Shown: one piece after another, positions 1 to 6,001 of the stretch
Position numbering within the stretch: position 1 is the stretch's first letter
How the letters are laid out: every line of letters starts with the position of its first letter
DNA from: Candidatus Omnitrophota bacterium
Lineage (GTDB): Bacteria; Omnitrophota; Gorgyraeia; Gygaellales; Profunditerraquicolaceae
DNA: 7,162 nt
Assembly: GCA_028713875.1 (NCBI GenBank)
Contig: JAQTNM010000078.1
Location: 1-7,162, forward strand
Direction of reading: 5' to 3'
The notes under the pieces: generated by a model
The model's database searches: none
What the model saw: the letters and a program-made list of their open reading frames with translations, nothing else
Told to the model about the DNA's origin: nothing
Made by a program: the position numbers and the translations under genes

Positions 1-704
1 AAACCCTGATTGAGGTGGGAATGAAAAACCCCACCGCCGCTCTTGAGCCTGGGGTATTCATAAATTCTTTCCAGAAGTACGTTCTGTTCATATACAGCAT
101 AGAGGATAATAAACTGGGTAACGTGCGCATCTATGAGCCGCAGGAAGGCAAGCCTACGCGCACTATCGTGGCCAAAAGAGGAGAATTTATCGCTATCCCG
201 GAAAACCAATCGGTGAAACTAAAGCTTATGGACGGCACTGCCGATGAGCCTGACCCGGAAAACCCGCAGAATTTCTATAAGCTGAATTTTAAAACTTATT
301 TCATGACCCTGAATTTAAACCAGGGCCAGGATAAAGATAAGATCGGTAAAAAACCCGCGGATATGACCATACAGGAACTGAATACCGAAATCGAAAAACT
401 AAAAAAAGACGGGATTGACCCTGCGCCTTTGATAACGGAAATCAACAAAAAACTCTCCCTTGCCTTCTCCTGCCTCGTGTTTATCTTGCTGGGCGTGCCT
501 CTGGCCGTGATTACGCGCCGGCGCGAGAAATCCATCAATATGGGGATCGCCTTCGTAACTGTAGGGCTTTATTATCTCCTCTTCCTTGGCTCGGAGGCCT
601 TAAGCCTGCAGGGCTACGTCAATCCCCACCTGGCGATGTGGATACCCAACATAGTCTTCGGCTCTATCGGCGCAATTATGACTTATAAGCTATGCGTATC
701 TTAG
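1..704 (+). CDS. lptF: LptF-type lipopolysaccharide export permease (YjgP/YjgQ family), 5' truncated by window edge
   Basis: This is an inner-membrane permease subunit of the LptB2FG transporter, which extracts lipopolysaccharide and passes it to the periplasmic Lpt bridge. The reading frame is open from the first complete codon at position 3, giving 233 visible residues, so the GTG at 15 and ATG at 21 are internal codons and not starts. Visible parts are the end of the periplasmic beta-jellyroll domain (about residues 1-120), a charged linker, and three C-terminal membrane segments near residues 152-170, 178-200 and 211-230. The first is followed by the basic loop ITRRREK typical of the family. 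The three N-terminal membrane helices lie outside the window. It ends in TAG, overlapping the next gene by 13 bases. The F rather than G assignment rests on gene order and on pairing with a second paralogue, since the two share one fold. Confidence 0.87.
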   Translation, partial: TLIEVGMKNPTAALEPGVFINSFQKYVLFIYSIEDNKLGNVRIYEPQEGKPTRTIVAKRGEFIAIPENQSVKLKLMDGTADEPDPENPQNFYKLNFKTYFMTLNLNQGQDKDKIGKKPADMTIQELNTEIEKLKKDGIDPAPLITEINKKLSLAFSCLVFILLGVPLAVITRRREKSINMGIAFVTVGLYYLLFLGSEALSLQGYVNPHLAMWIPNIVFGSIGAIMTYKLCVS

Positions 705-1792
705 ACCGCTATGTATTAAGATCGGTATTAAGCATTTTTCTGACCTGCCTTTTAACTTTTGTTTTCCTCTACATCGTTATTGACGTTATCTCTTCCCTGG
801 AAGATATATTAAAGCAAAAAGTCGGTCTGCTTATTCTGATAAAATACTACCTTTCATACCTGCCGATCATTTTCGTGCAGGTTTCACCTTTCTCCTGCCT
901 CCTGGCTACGCTTTATGCCTTCGGGAAATTGAACCGTGATAATGAGCTGGTGGCGATGCGCTCTGCGGGACTAAGCATATTCCAGATAGCGCGCACAGTG
1001 ATCATATTCGGCGCCCTGGTCAGCTTCTTTGTCTTTCTGGTCAACGACAGGCTTGTGCCCGCATCCGTCATCCTGACCAAAAAGATCAGAGAACAGATAG
1101 AATCCGGGACAAAAAAATCCAGGGATAAAGAACACCAGGATATCATTAACCTGGCGATGTACGGCCTGAAAAACCGCCTTTTCTTCGTGAATAAATTCTC
1201 CCCGGCTACGGATACCATGGAAGGGATAATCATCCTGCAGCAGGACCCGCAACAGAATATCACTAAAAAGATCGTGGCCAATAAAGGGGTTTACAAAGAC
1301 GGGGTGTGGGTATTCTACCGCAGCATAACTTATGACCTTGATACAACCGGACAGATCATAGGCGAGCCGCATTATTTCGACGAAGAGGTAATGGACATCA
1401 CCGAAACGCCCGCAGATTTCTTAACTCAAAGGCAGAACCCGGATTCCATGACCATAGGCCAGATCAACGACTACCTGGACAAACTGACGCACAGCGGCGC
1501 AACCACGGTCATCAGGAACCTGAAAGTGGACCTGTACCGGAAATTTACCGAGCCGCTGACTGCCTTTATGATCATCCTGCTGGGAATACCTTTCTCTCTT
1601 AAGATAAAAAGGCGCGCCGCAGGCCTGGCCTCGTTTGGCCTGGCCATTATCATGGGGTTTTTATATTATGTTTTAAATGCGGTGGGGATTGCCCTGGGTA
1701 AAGGAGGGATTATTTTCCCGGCTGTTGCCGTATCGCTAAGCCATATAGCCGCTTTTATCACCGGTATCTATCTTATCAGAAGCCTGCCTTAA
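692..1792 (+). CDS. lptG: LptG-type lipopolysaccharide export permease (YjgP/YjgQ family)
   Basis: This is the second permease half of the LptB2FG lipopolysaccharide exporter, 366 residues and a normal family length. It shows the expected layout: three N-terminal membrane segments (about 13-33, 53-75, 100-120), a periplasmic jellyroll domain (about 125-275), and three C-terminal segments (about 285-305, 310-332, 340-363). The conserved cytoplasmic motif NELVAMRSAGLS is at 84-95, and the start MRILDRYVLRS is typical of LptF/LptG N-termini. The ATG lies inside the last codons of lptF (13-base overlap) with no clear Shine-Dalgarno sequence, which suggests translation coupled to lptF. The TAA stop is in the palindrome TTAA, which also supplies the stop of the convergent alr gene. 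The ATPase LptB is not in the window. The family call is secure; the F/G split is by position. Confidence 0.92.
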   Translation: MRILDRYVLRSVLSIFLTCLLTFVFLYIVIDVISSLEDILKQKVGLLILIKYYLSYLPIIFVQVSPFSCLLATLYAFGKLNRDNELVAMRSAGLSIFQIARTVIIFGALVSFFVFLVNDRLVPASVILTKKIREQIESGTKKSRDKEHQDIINLAMYGLKNRLFFVNKFSPATDTMEGIIILQQDPQQNITKKIVANKGVYKDGVWVFYRSITYDLDTTGQIIGEPHYFDEEVMDITETPADFLTQRQNPDSMTIGQINDYLDKLTHSGATTVIRNLKVDLYRKFTEPLTAFMIILLGIPFSLKIKRRAAGLASFGLAIIMGFLYYVLNAVGIALGKGGIIFPAVAVSLSHIAAFITGIYLIRSLP

Positions 1793-2919
1793 ATATAGAG
1801 CCGCGGCACGCGGCTGCCCAGCCCGCAGACGATCTCGTAAGGGATGGTATCCGAAAGCCCTGCCAATTCTTCGGCGGTGATCTTCTCTTTTCCTTGCTCT
1901 CCGATAAGCACGGCAAGCTCCCCGGTCTTAGCCGGATAATTTCCTACATCCACCATTATCTGGTCCATGCATACGCGGCCGCTTATTTTAAAACGCCTGC
2001 CTCCGATCAAAACCGGAGCTTTATTGGAAAGGTTACGCGGATAGCCGTCGCCGTAGCCGATAGGCAGCGTTACAATGGTAGTCTCTTTCCCGGTTATATA
2101 GGTGTGCCCGTAGCTTATGCCGTAACCTGCCGGTACGCGTTTAAAGTATACAACCCTGGTCTTTAAACTCAATACCGGCTTAAGATCTATGCCGAAACCT
2201 TCCTTCGGCCTTAACCCGTAAATCGCAAGGCCCGGCCTGACCATATTAAAATGGCTGTTGGGGTAACCGGCTATCCCTAAGCTATTGGCGGCATGGGCTA
2301 AAGGTATGTTGATACCCAATTTATCCAACTGCTCTTTTAGCCGGTTGAACAAGCCTATCTGGTAACAGGTAAAACCTTTATCCGTGTCAGCACAGGCAAG
2401 GTGGGTAAAAATTCCTTCCATCCCGACGAACTTCAGCCTGCTTATTCCCTTTACGAACTCCAGGACATCTTTATGCAGCATGCCGATCCTGCCCATGCCG
2501 GTATCTACCTTGACGTGGATCTTTATGCGCCTGCCTTTTATGCCGGCCTCTCTGTTCAATGCAAAAGCCATATCTTTAGTGCAGACAGTGGGTATAAGGC
2601 GGTATCTAAACAATGCGGGTATATCTTTTTTGAGTATCATCCCCAGGACTAAAACCGGTAATTCTATCCGCGCCTGTCTTAATTTTACGGCTTCATCTAT
2701 CGAGGCTACGCTTAAATAATCCACGCCGCAGGCAGCTAATTTTTTAGCAACGGGGATAAGACCGTGGCCGTAGGCATCAGCCTTGACGCAGACCATCACT
2801 CTTATTGAGCGACAGACCGCTTTTTTGACCTGCCTGAAATTATAGGCTAAATTACTTAAATTGACCTCAGCCCAGGTCGGACGGTAGCCGATATTTCCGG
2901 TTATTTTTTTATCTGGCAT
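1789..2919 (-). CDS. alr: Alanine racemase (PLP-dependent, fold type III)
   Basis: This enzyme interconverts L- and D-alanine in the cytoplasm and supplies D-alanine for peptidoglycan. Its 376 residues match the usual length. The PLP-binding lysine is K46 in VCVKADAYGHG (43-53). The opposite-face catalytic tyrosine is Y270 in GYGISYGHTY. The motif VKVDTGMGRIG (136-146) contains K137, at the site that is carbamylated in characterised enzymes, and R144. NMVRPGLAIYGL (225-236), GRVCMDQIMVDV (314-325) and the C-terminal SRVPRLY are also family signatures. There is no fused MurF domain. The start at 2919 lies inside tsaB (19-base overlap), has no strong ribosome binding site and is probably coupled to it. 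It is the last gene of the - strand operon and meets lptG tail to tail, sharing TTAA for the two stops. No catalytic residue appears missing. Confidence 0.97.
   Translation of the reverse strand: MPDKKITGNIGYRPTWAEVNLSNLAYNFRQVKKAVCRSIRVMVCVKADAYGHGLIPVAKKLAACGVDYLSVASIDEAVKLRQARIELPVLVLGMILKKDIPALFRYRLIPTVCTKDMAFALNREAGIKGRRIKIHVKVDTGMGRIGMLHKDVLEFVKGISRLKFVGMEGIFTHLACADTDKGFTCYQIGLFNRLKEQLDKLGINIPLAHAANSLGIAGYPNSHFNMVRPGLAIYGLRPKEGFGIDLKPVLSLKTRVVYFKRVPAGYGISYGHTYITGKETTIVTLPIGYGDGYPRNLSNKAPVLIGGRRFKISGRVCMDQIMVDVGNYPAKTGELAVLIGEQGKEKITAEELAGLSDTIPYEIVCGLGSRVPRLYI
1799..1815 (-). terminator. GC-rich inverted repeat at the 3' end of alr, possible weak terminator
   Basis: AGCCGCG and CGCGGCT form a perfect 7-bp stem around a 3-base loop. 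The repeat lies in the alr codons for S369 to L374, just before the stop. On the - strand it is followed by CTATATTTAA, an AT-rich but not continuous T run, so it could be a poor intrinsic terminator for the six-gene operon. On the + strand it begins seven bases after the lptG stop but is followed by GC-rich sequence, so termination there is unlikely without a factor such as Rho. It may also be a by-product of the conserved SRVPRL coding sequence. Confidence 0.3.
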
Positions 2920-3584
2920 TCTTTTGGATACAGGTAAATAGGTTTTATGTTAAAAGGATCATTGATCTTGTTCTTCCTGATCTTCTCCCGGGCCAGGATC
3001 ACGATATTGCGTCCGGCAGGATACCAGTGGTCTTTATCCAGCAGCTTCAAGCCTCTTTTGCTGCTTAAGAGCTGCTCCTTGTATAAAGAAAGCCCGTCTC
3101 CCAGCAGCAGGCTATCCGGCTTTATCTTTCTGCGTAATTCATCCAGAGCAGCTAACGCATACGGAGCGACCCTCTCCAAAGAGCCTCCGCTTTTTTTATA
3201 AATACTGTAGTAAACCAGGCCCCTTTTTGCATCAAGCACGGGAATAACGAATGCGTAATTCCCGGCATAGGCCGATACGGCATTACGCGCCAATATGTCC
3301 AGGCTGGATATGCCTACCAACGGCTTTTTTAAAGCCAGCCCCAGGCCCTTTATCGCAGCCAGCCCTATACGCACGCCCGTAAAAGAACCCGGGCCAAGAC
3401 CGCAGGCAAAATAATCTATTGCGCAGGCTCTCCAGCCCAGGGCATCCATGACTCTTTTTATGCCGGGGGCAAGCAATGAGGAATGCATACGGTTTAACTC
3501 CACGTCGTATTCGTAGAGCCCGTGATTATCCATGGCCCCGATGCTTAAAAATTTAGTGCTGGTATCAATGCCTATTATTTTCAT
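2901..3584 (-). CDS. tsaB: tRNA t6A37 biosynthesis protein TsaB (YeaZ family)
   Basis: This is the scaffold subunit that, with TsaD and TsaE, transfers the threonylcarbamoyl group made by TsaC to A37 of tRNAs reading ANN codons. At 227 residues it has the normal length. The N-terminal ASKHA-fold strand MKIIGIDTSTKFLSIGAM and the hallmark GLGPGSFTGVRIG (62-74) are diagnostic, and the C-terminal PIYLYPKE resembles the usual PxYLR ending. It lacks the metal-binding histidines of the related TsaD, as expected. The start at 3584 is supported by AAGGA five bases upstream. It overlaps the end of tsaE by 20 bases and the start of alr by 19. Adjacency to tsaE supports the call. TsaD and TsaC must be encoded elsewhere. 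Confidence 0.95.
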   Translation of the reverse strand: MKIIGIDTSTKFLSIGAMDNHGLYEYDVELNRMHSSLLAPGIKRVMDALGWRACAIDYFACGLGPGSFTGVRIGLAAIKGLGLALKKPLVGISSLDILARNAVSAYAGNYAFVIPVLDAKRGLVYYSIYKKSGGSLERVAPYALAALDELRRKIKPDSLLLGDGLSLYKEQLLSSKRGLKLLDKDHWYPAGRNIVILAREKIRKNKINDPFNIKPIYLYPKECQIKK

Positions 3585-4035
3585 ATATTTCCTTTATAAG
3601 CCGGTGATGGCGCGCGCCTAATGCCTTGAACTTAAGCAGCCTTCTACTTGCCCCTTTGATGATCAATTCTACATTCAGGCATTCCTGCGGCAGGAGATAC
3701 TTGAGTCTATCCGGCCATTCAATGACCGTGACGCCGCTAGCGTAAAGATATTCCTCGTATCCTAAGCCCAGGATATCTTCCGGGGATCTTAAACGATAAA
3801 GGTCAAAGTGATATAGAGGTATCCTGGCATCGGGATACTGGCGCAATAATACAAAAGTGGGACTGATGATTTCGCCTGTTTTGACCCCTAAGCCCCGGGC
3901 AATGCCTTTTGCAAGCACGGTTTTGCCCGAGCCCAACTCTCCGTATAAACAGACTACATCCGCCGGCTTTAAAGTTTTGGCGATGAGGCTGCCGATATTC
4001 AAAGTATCCCTGACAGAGGACGAATTTAATTTCAT
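3565..4035 (-). CDS. tsaE: tRNA t6A37 biosynthesis ATPase TsaE (YjeE family)
   Basis: This is the P-loop ATPase that binds the TsaB-TsaD heterodimer and is needed for repeated cycles of t6A37 synthesis in bacteria. The 156-residue protein carries the Walker A motif GELGSGKT at 32-39, the SPTF switch segment at 58-61, the HFDLYRL motif at 76-82 and VIEWPDRL at 104-111, whose glutamate (E106) is a conserved active-site residue. All key residues are present and the length is typical. The ATG begins one base after the thiL stop, in the string TGATATG, with no Shine-Dalgarno sequence visible, so translation is probably coupled to thiL. Its 3' end overlaps tsaB by 20 bases in a different frame. The order thiL-tsaE-tsaB also occurs in Bacillus subtilis (ydiA-ydiB-ydiC). 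Confidence 0.97.
   Translation of the reverse strand: MKLNSSSVRDTLNIGSLIAKTLKPADVVCLYGELGSGKTVLAKGIARGLGVKTGEIISPTFVLLRQYPDARIPLYHFDLYRLRSPEDILGLGYEEYLYASGVTVIEWPDRLKYLLPQECLNVELIIKGASRRLLKFKALGARHHRLIKEIYENNRH
3590..3594 (-). promoter_or_regulatory. Shine-Dalgarno sequence for tsaB
   Basis: On the - strand AAGGA stands five bases before the tsaB ATG at 3584, inside the last codons of tsaE. It gives tsaB its own initiation signal despite the 20-base overlap, so tsaB need not depend entirely on reinitiation after tsaE. Confidence 0.7.
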
Positions 4036-4036
4036 A

Positions 4037-4933
4037 TCAAAAGTGTTTATAGCCCCGGGGGGCGAGTGTTTTCTCGCGCAAATCTTTATCTATGAGCCGC
4101 AAACCCCGTCTTTTCTCCGTAATGTGGCCTATGGGATGAAAAATATCGCGATCTGAAGCCAGCATTTTCCTGGCTTCTTTTATAGGCATGGTAAAAAGCA
4201 GCTCAAAATCCTCTCCCGCATAAAGCGCGCTTTCTAAGCTGGTAGACGGCTTATGCCGGGGCAGAAGGTCAGCGTATATTACCGCTCCGGCGTTACTTTC
4301 TTCCAGGATATGCCGCAGGTCCTGGGCGAGGCCGTCCGATATGTCGGTCATGGCACTGACTTTAAAATTCTCTACCAGAAACCTGGCTTCTTTTATCCGC
4401 GGGGTAAACTTTAGGTGTTTGCCCTTGATAGAATCTCCCAGTGAGCCGCTTACAAAAATAATATCTCCCGGTTTTGCCCCGCTCCTTAAAACCAGGTATT
4501 TTTTCTCTACGACCCCGTACATGCTCACATCCAAAGCCAGCTGCTTAGCCCGGCTTATATCTCCTCCGACGACATTGATCCGGAATTCCCGGGCTAAATC
4601 AAAAATCCCCCTGCATATCTGATCTATGTATTTAACCGGTGCGTATTTGGGTATGCCCAGCGACACAAGGCAATAGCGGGGGATACCCGCGCAGGCAGCA
4701 ATGTCGCTTATAGAGACGGCTAACGCCTTCCTGCCGATAAGATAAGGCTTGTCCCCGGGCTTAAAATCCACGCCCTCAACTATCATATCGCATGTTAAGA
4801 GCTGATAACTGCTGCGGTCAAGTTTTATTACCGCGCAGTCATCGCCCGGGCCTTTAATGACCGAATTATCCGCCTTGAGGCTACGGGTTATTCTTCTGAT
4901 CAGTCCGAATTCACCTAATTCTTCTATGCGCAT
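4037..4933 (-). CDS. thiL: Thiamine-monophosphate kinase ThiL
   Basis: ThiL phosphorylates thiamine monophosphate with ATP to give thiamine diphosphate, the final step of bacterial thiamine cofactor synthesis. The protein belongs to the PurM/AIRS-like superfamily. Motifs in order are GPGDDCAV (28-35), TCDMIVEGVDF (48-57 region), the SISDIAA segment (74-80), NVVGGDISR (120-128), MTDISDGLAQDLRHI (195-209), GEDFELLF (240-247) and the C-terminal GYKHF (294-298). At 298 residues it is somewhat shorter than the E. coli protein but has both domains. The ATG at 4933 lies five bases after the mtnA stop. A modest AGGGG sequence (4944-4948) inside the end of mtnA could act as the ribosome binding site, about ten bases away. 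No other thiamine gene and no thiamine-pyrophosphate riboswitch is visible. SelD and HypE relatives are less likely, given the GPGDDCAV and GEDFELLF signatures. Confidence 0.95.
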   Translation of the reverse strand: MRIEELGEFGLIRRITRSLKADNSVIKGPGDDCAVIKLDRSSYQLLTCDMIVEGVDFKPGDKPYLIGRKALAVSISDIAACAGIPRYCLVSLGIPKYAPVKYIDQICRGIFDLAREFRINVVGGDISRAKQLALDVSMYGVVEKKYLVLRSGAKPGDIIFVSGSLGDSIKGKHLKFTPRIKEARFLVENFKVSAMTDISDGLAQDLRHILEESNAGAVIYADLLPRHKPSTSLESALYAGEDFELLFTMPIKEARKMLASDRDIFHPIGHITEKRRGLRLIDKDLREKTLAPRGYKHF

Positions 4934-4938
4934 ATATT

Positions 4939-5982
4939 CTATTCCCCTAATACCCGCGGGATATTCTTTGCATAAGGCGGCCGGATAACCCCCCTGTCGG
5001 TGATAAAAGCAGTGATAAAATCCGCAGGCGTAACATCAAATGCGGGATTAAAAACTTTTATTCCTTTTGGCCCGACCGGATTTTTAAAGAAAAGGCGGGT
5101 CAGCTCTGCAGCATCGCGTTCCTCTATGGGTATATCCCGGCCTGATTTTATGCCCAGGTCAAAAGTGGAGCCGGGCGCAGCAATATAAAAAGGGATATGG
5201 TGATAACGCGCCAATACCGCCAGGTTGTATGTCCCGATCTTGTTTGCCGCGTCTCCATTAGCAGAGATCCTGTCTGCTCCGGTAATAACCTTATGTATCC
5301 TATTTTGGCGCATCAGGGCCGCAGCCATACTGTCGCAGATCAAAGTAACGTCTATGCCCTTGTGCTTGAGTTCCCAGGCAGTCAACCGCGCTCCCTGCAG
5401 CATGGGCCTGGTCTCACAGGAAAATACCTTCGGCTTTTTGCCTTCTTCCCCTGCCCTGTAAATTACGCCTAAGGCCGTGCCGTAGTCAATGGTAGCCAGC
5501 GCCCCGGCATTGCATATAGTCAATATAGTATCGTTATTTTTAATGAGCCTTGCGCCGTAATAACCTATCCTGCGGCAGGAAGCTTTATCCTCTTTGATTA
5601 TGTCTTGCGCTTCTTTGAAAAGTATCCTCTTTATATCCGGGATAGGCTTATTTTTATTTCTTACGGCAGCGCTGCACATCCTTTCTATGCCCCAGAAAAG
5701 GTTCCTGGCGGTAGGCCGGCAAGAAGCGATGTATGCGGATATTTTATCCAGTTTGCGGCTGAATTCGGAAAAATTTTTTGCCTTTATATCCTTGGCGCCT
5801 AAATAAACCCCCCAGGCTGCAGCAGCTCCCAGGGCCGGGGCGCCGCGGACCTTCATCTTCTTTATCGCCTGCCAAAGGGACTTCAGATTATCAATATAAA
5901 CATATTCTAACTTATCAGGAAGCCTGGTCTGGTCTATAAGCTTGATCTTATTATTACGCCATTCAATAGTCTGCAGTTCCAT
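4939..5982 (-). CDS. mtnA: S-methyl-5-thioribose-1-phosphate isomerase MtnA (eIF2B-alpha-like family)
   Basis: This isomerase converts 5-methylthioribose-1-phosphate to 5-methylthioribulose-1-phosphate in salvage of 5'-methylthioadenosine. With the start at 5982 it has 347 residues, the usual family length. Signatures are KVRGAPALGAAAAWG (44-58), TICNAGALAT with the catalytic cysteine C157, CETRPMLQGARLTAWEL (189-205), CDSMAAALM (216-224), TGADRISANGDAANKIGTYN with catalytic D237, and the C-terminal PAFDVTPADFITAFITDRG region. An in-frame ATG at 6024 would add 14 residues unlike the family N-terminus and overlap the upstream gene; the start at 5982 has GGAGG four bases upstream and the typical MELQTIEW opening. 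No mtnP, mtnK or other salvage gene is near. The related ribose-1,5-bisphosphate isomerase and 5-deoxyribose-1-phosphate isomerase activities cannot be excluded from sequence alone. Confidence 0.93.
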   Translation of the reverse strand: MELQTIEWRNNKIKLIDQTRLPDKLEYVYIDNLKSLWQAIKKMKVRGAPALGAAAAWGVYLGAKDIKAKNFSEFSRKLDKISAYIASCRPTARNLFWGIERMCSAAVRNKNKPIPDIKRILFKEAQDIIKEDKASCRRIGYYGARLIKNNDTILTICNAGALATIDYGTALGVIYRAGEEGKKPKVFSCETRPMLQGARLTAWELKHKGIDVTLICDSMAAALMRQNRIHKVITGADRISANGDAANKIGTYNLAVLARYHHIPFYIAAPGSTFDLGIKSGRDIPIEERDAAELTRLFFKNPVGPKGIKVFNPAFDVTPADFITAFITDRGVIRPPYAKNIPRVLGE

Positions 5983-5986
5983 CGCG

Positions 5987-5991
5987 CCTCC
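5987..5991 (-). promoter_or_regulatory. Shine-Dalgarno sequence that fixes the mtnA start
   Basis: On the - strand the sequence GGAGG stands four bases before the ATG at 5982, in the 19-base gap between the DUF362 gene and mtnA. It is the clearest ribosome binding site in the window. It supports 5982 as the start over the in-frame ATG at 6024, which lies inside the upstream gene. Confidence 0.85.
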
Positions 5992-6001
5992 AAAAGTATG
6001 C

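Noticed and set aside
15..23. GTG at 15 or ATG at 21 as a true start of the first gene
   Set aside because: The frame stays open to the window edge and the protein lacks the N-terminal membrane half, so these are internal codons of a truncated lptF.
971..1372. Long - strand open frame inside lptG (and a second one at 913-1281)
   Set aside because: Both are antisense shadows of the well-supported lptG frame, with no recognisable domain and no ribosome binding site; they lie in the periplasmic-domain coding region.
1894..2719. Several + strand open frames opposite alr
   Set aside because: The alr frame has complete catalytic motifs; the opposite frames are low-complexity translations without family features.
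4934..4938. Thiamine-pyrophosphate riboswitch upstream of thiL
   Set aside because: Only five bases separate thiL from mtnA, and nothing resembling a THI-box leader was seen; the gene is internal to an operon.
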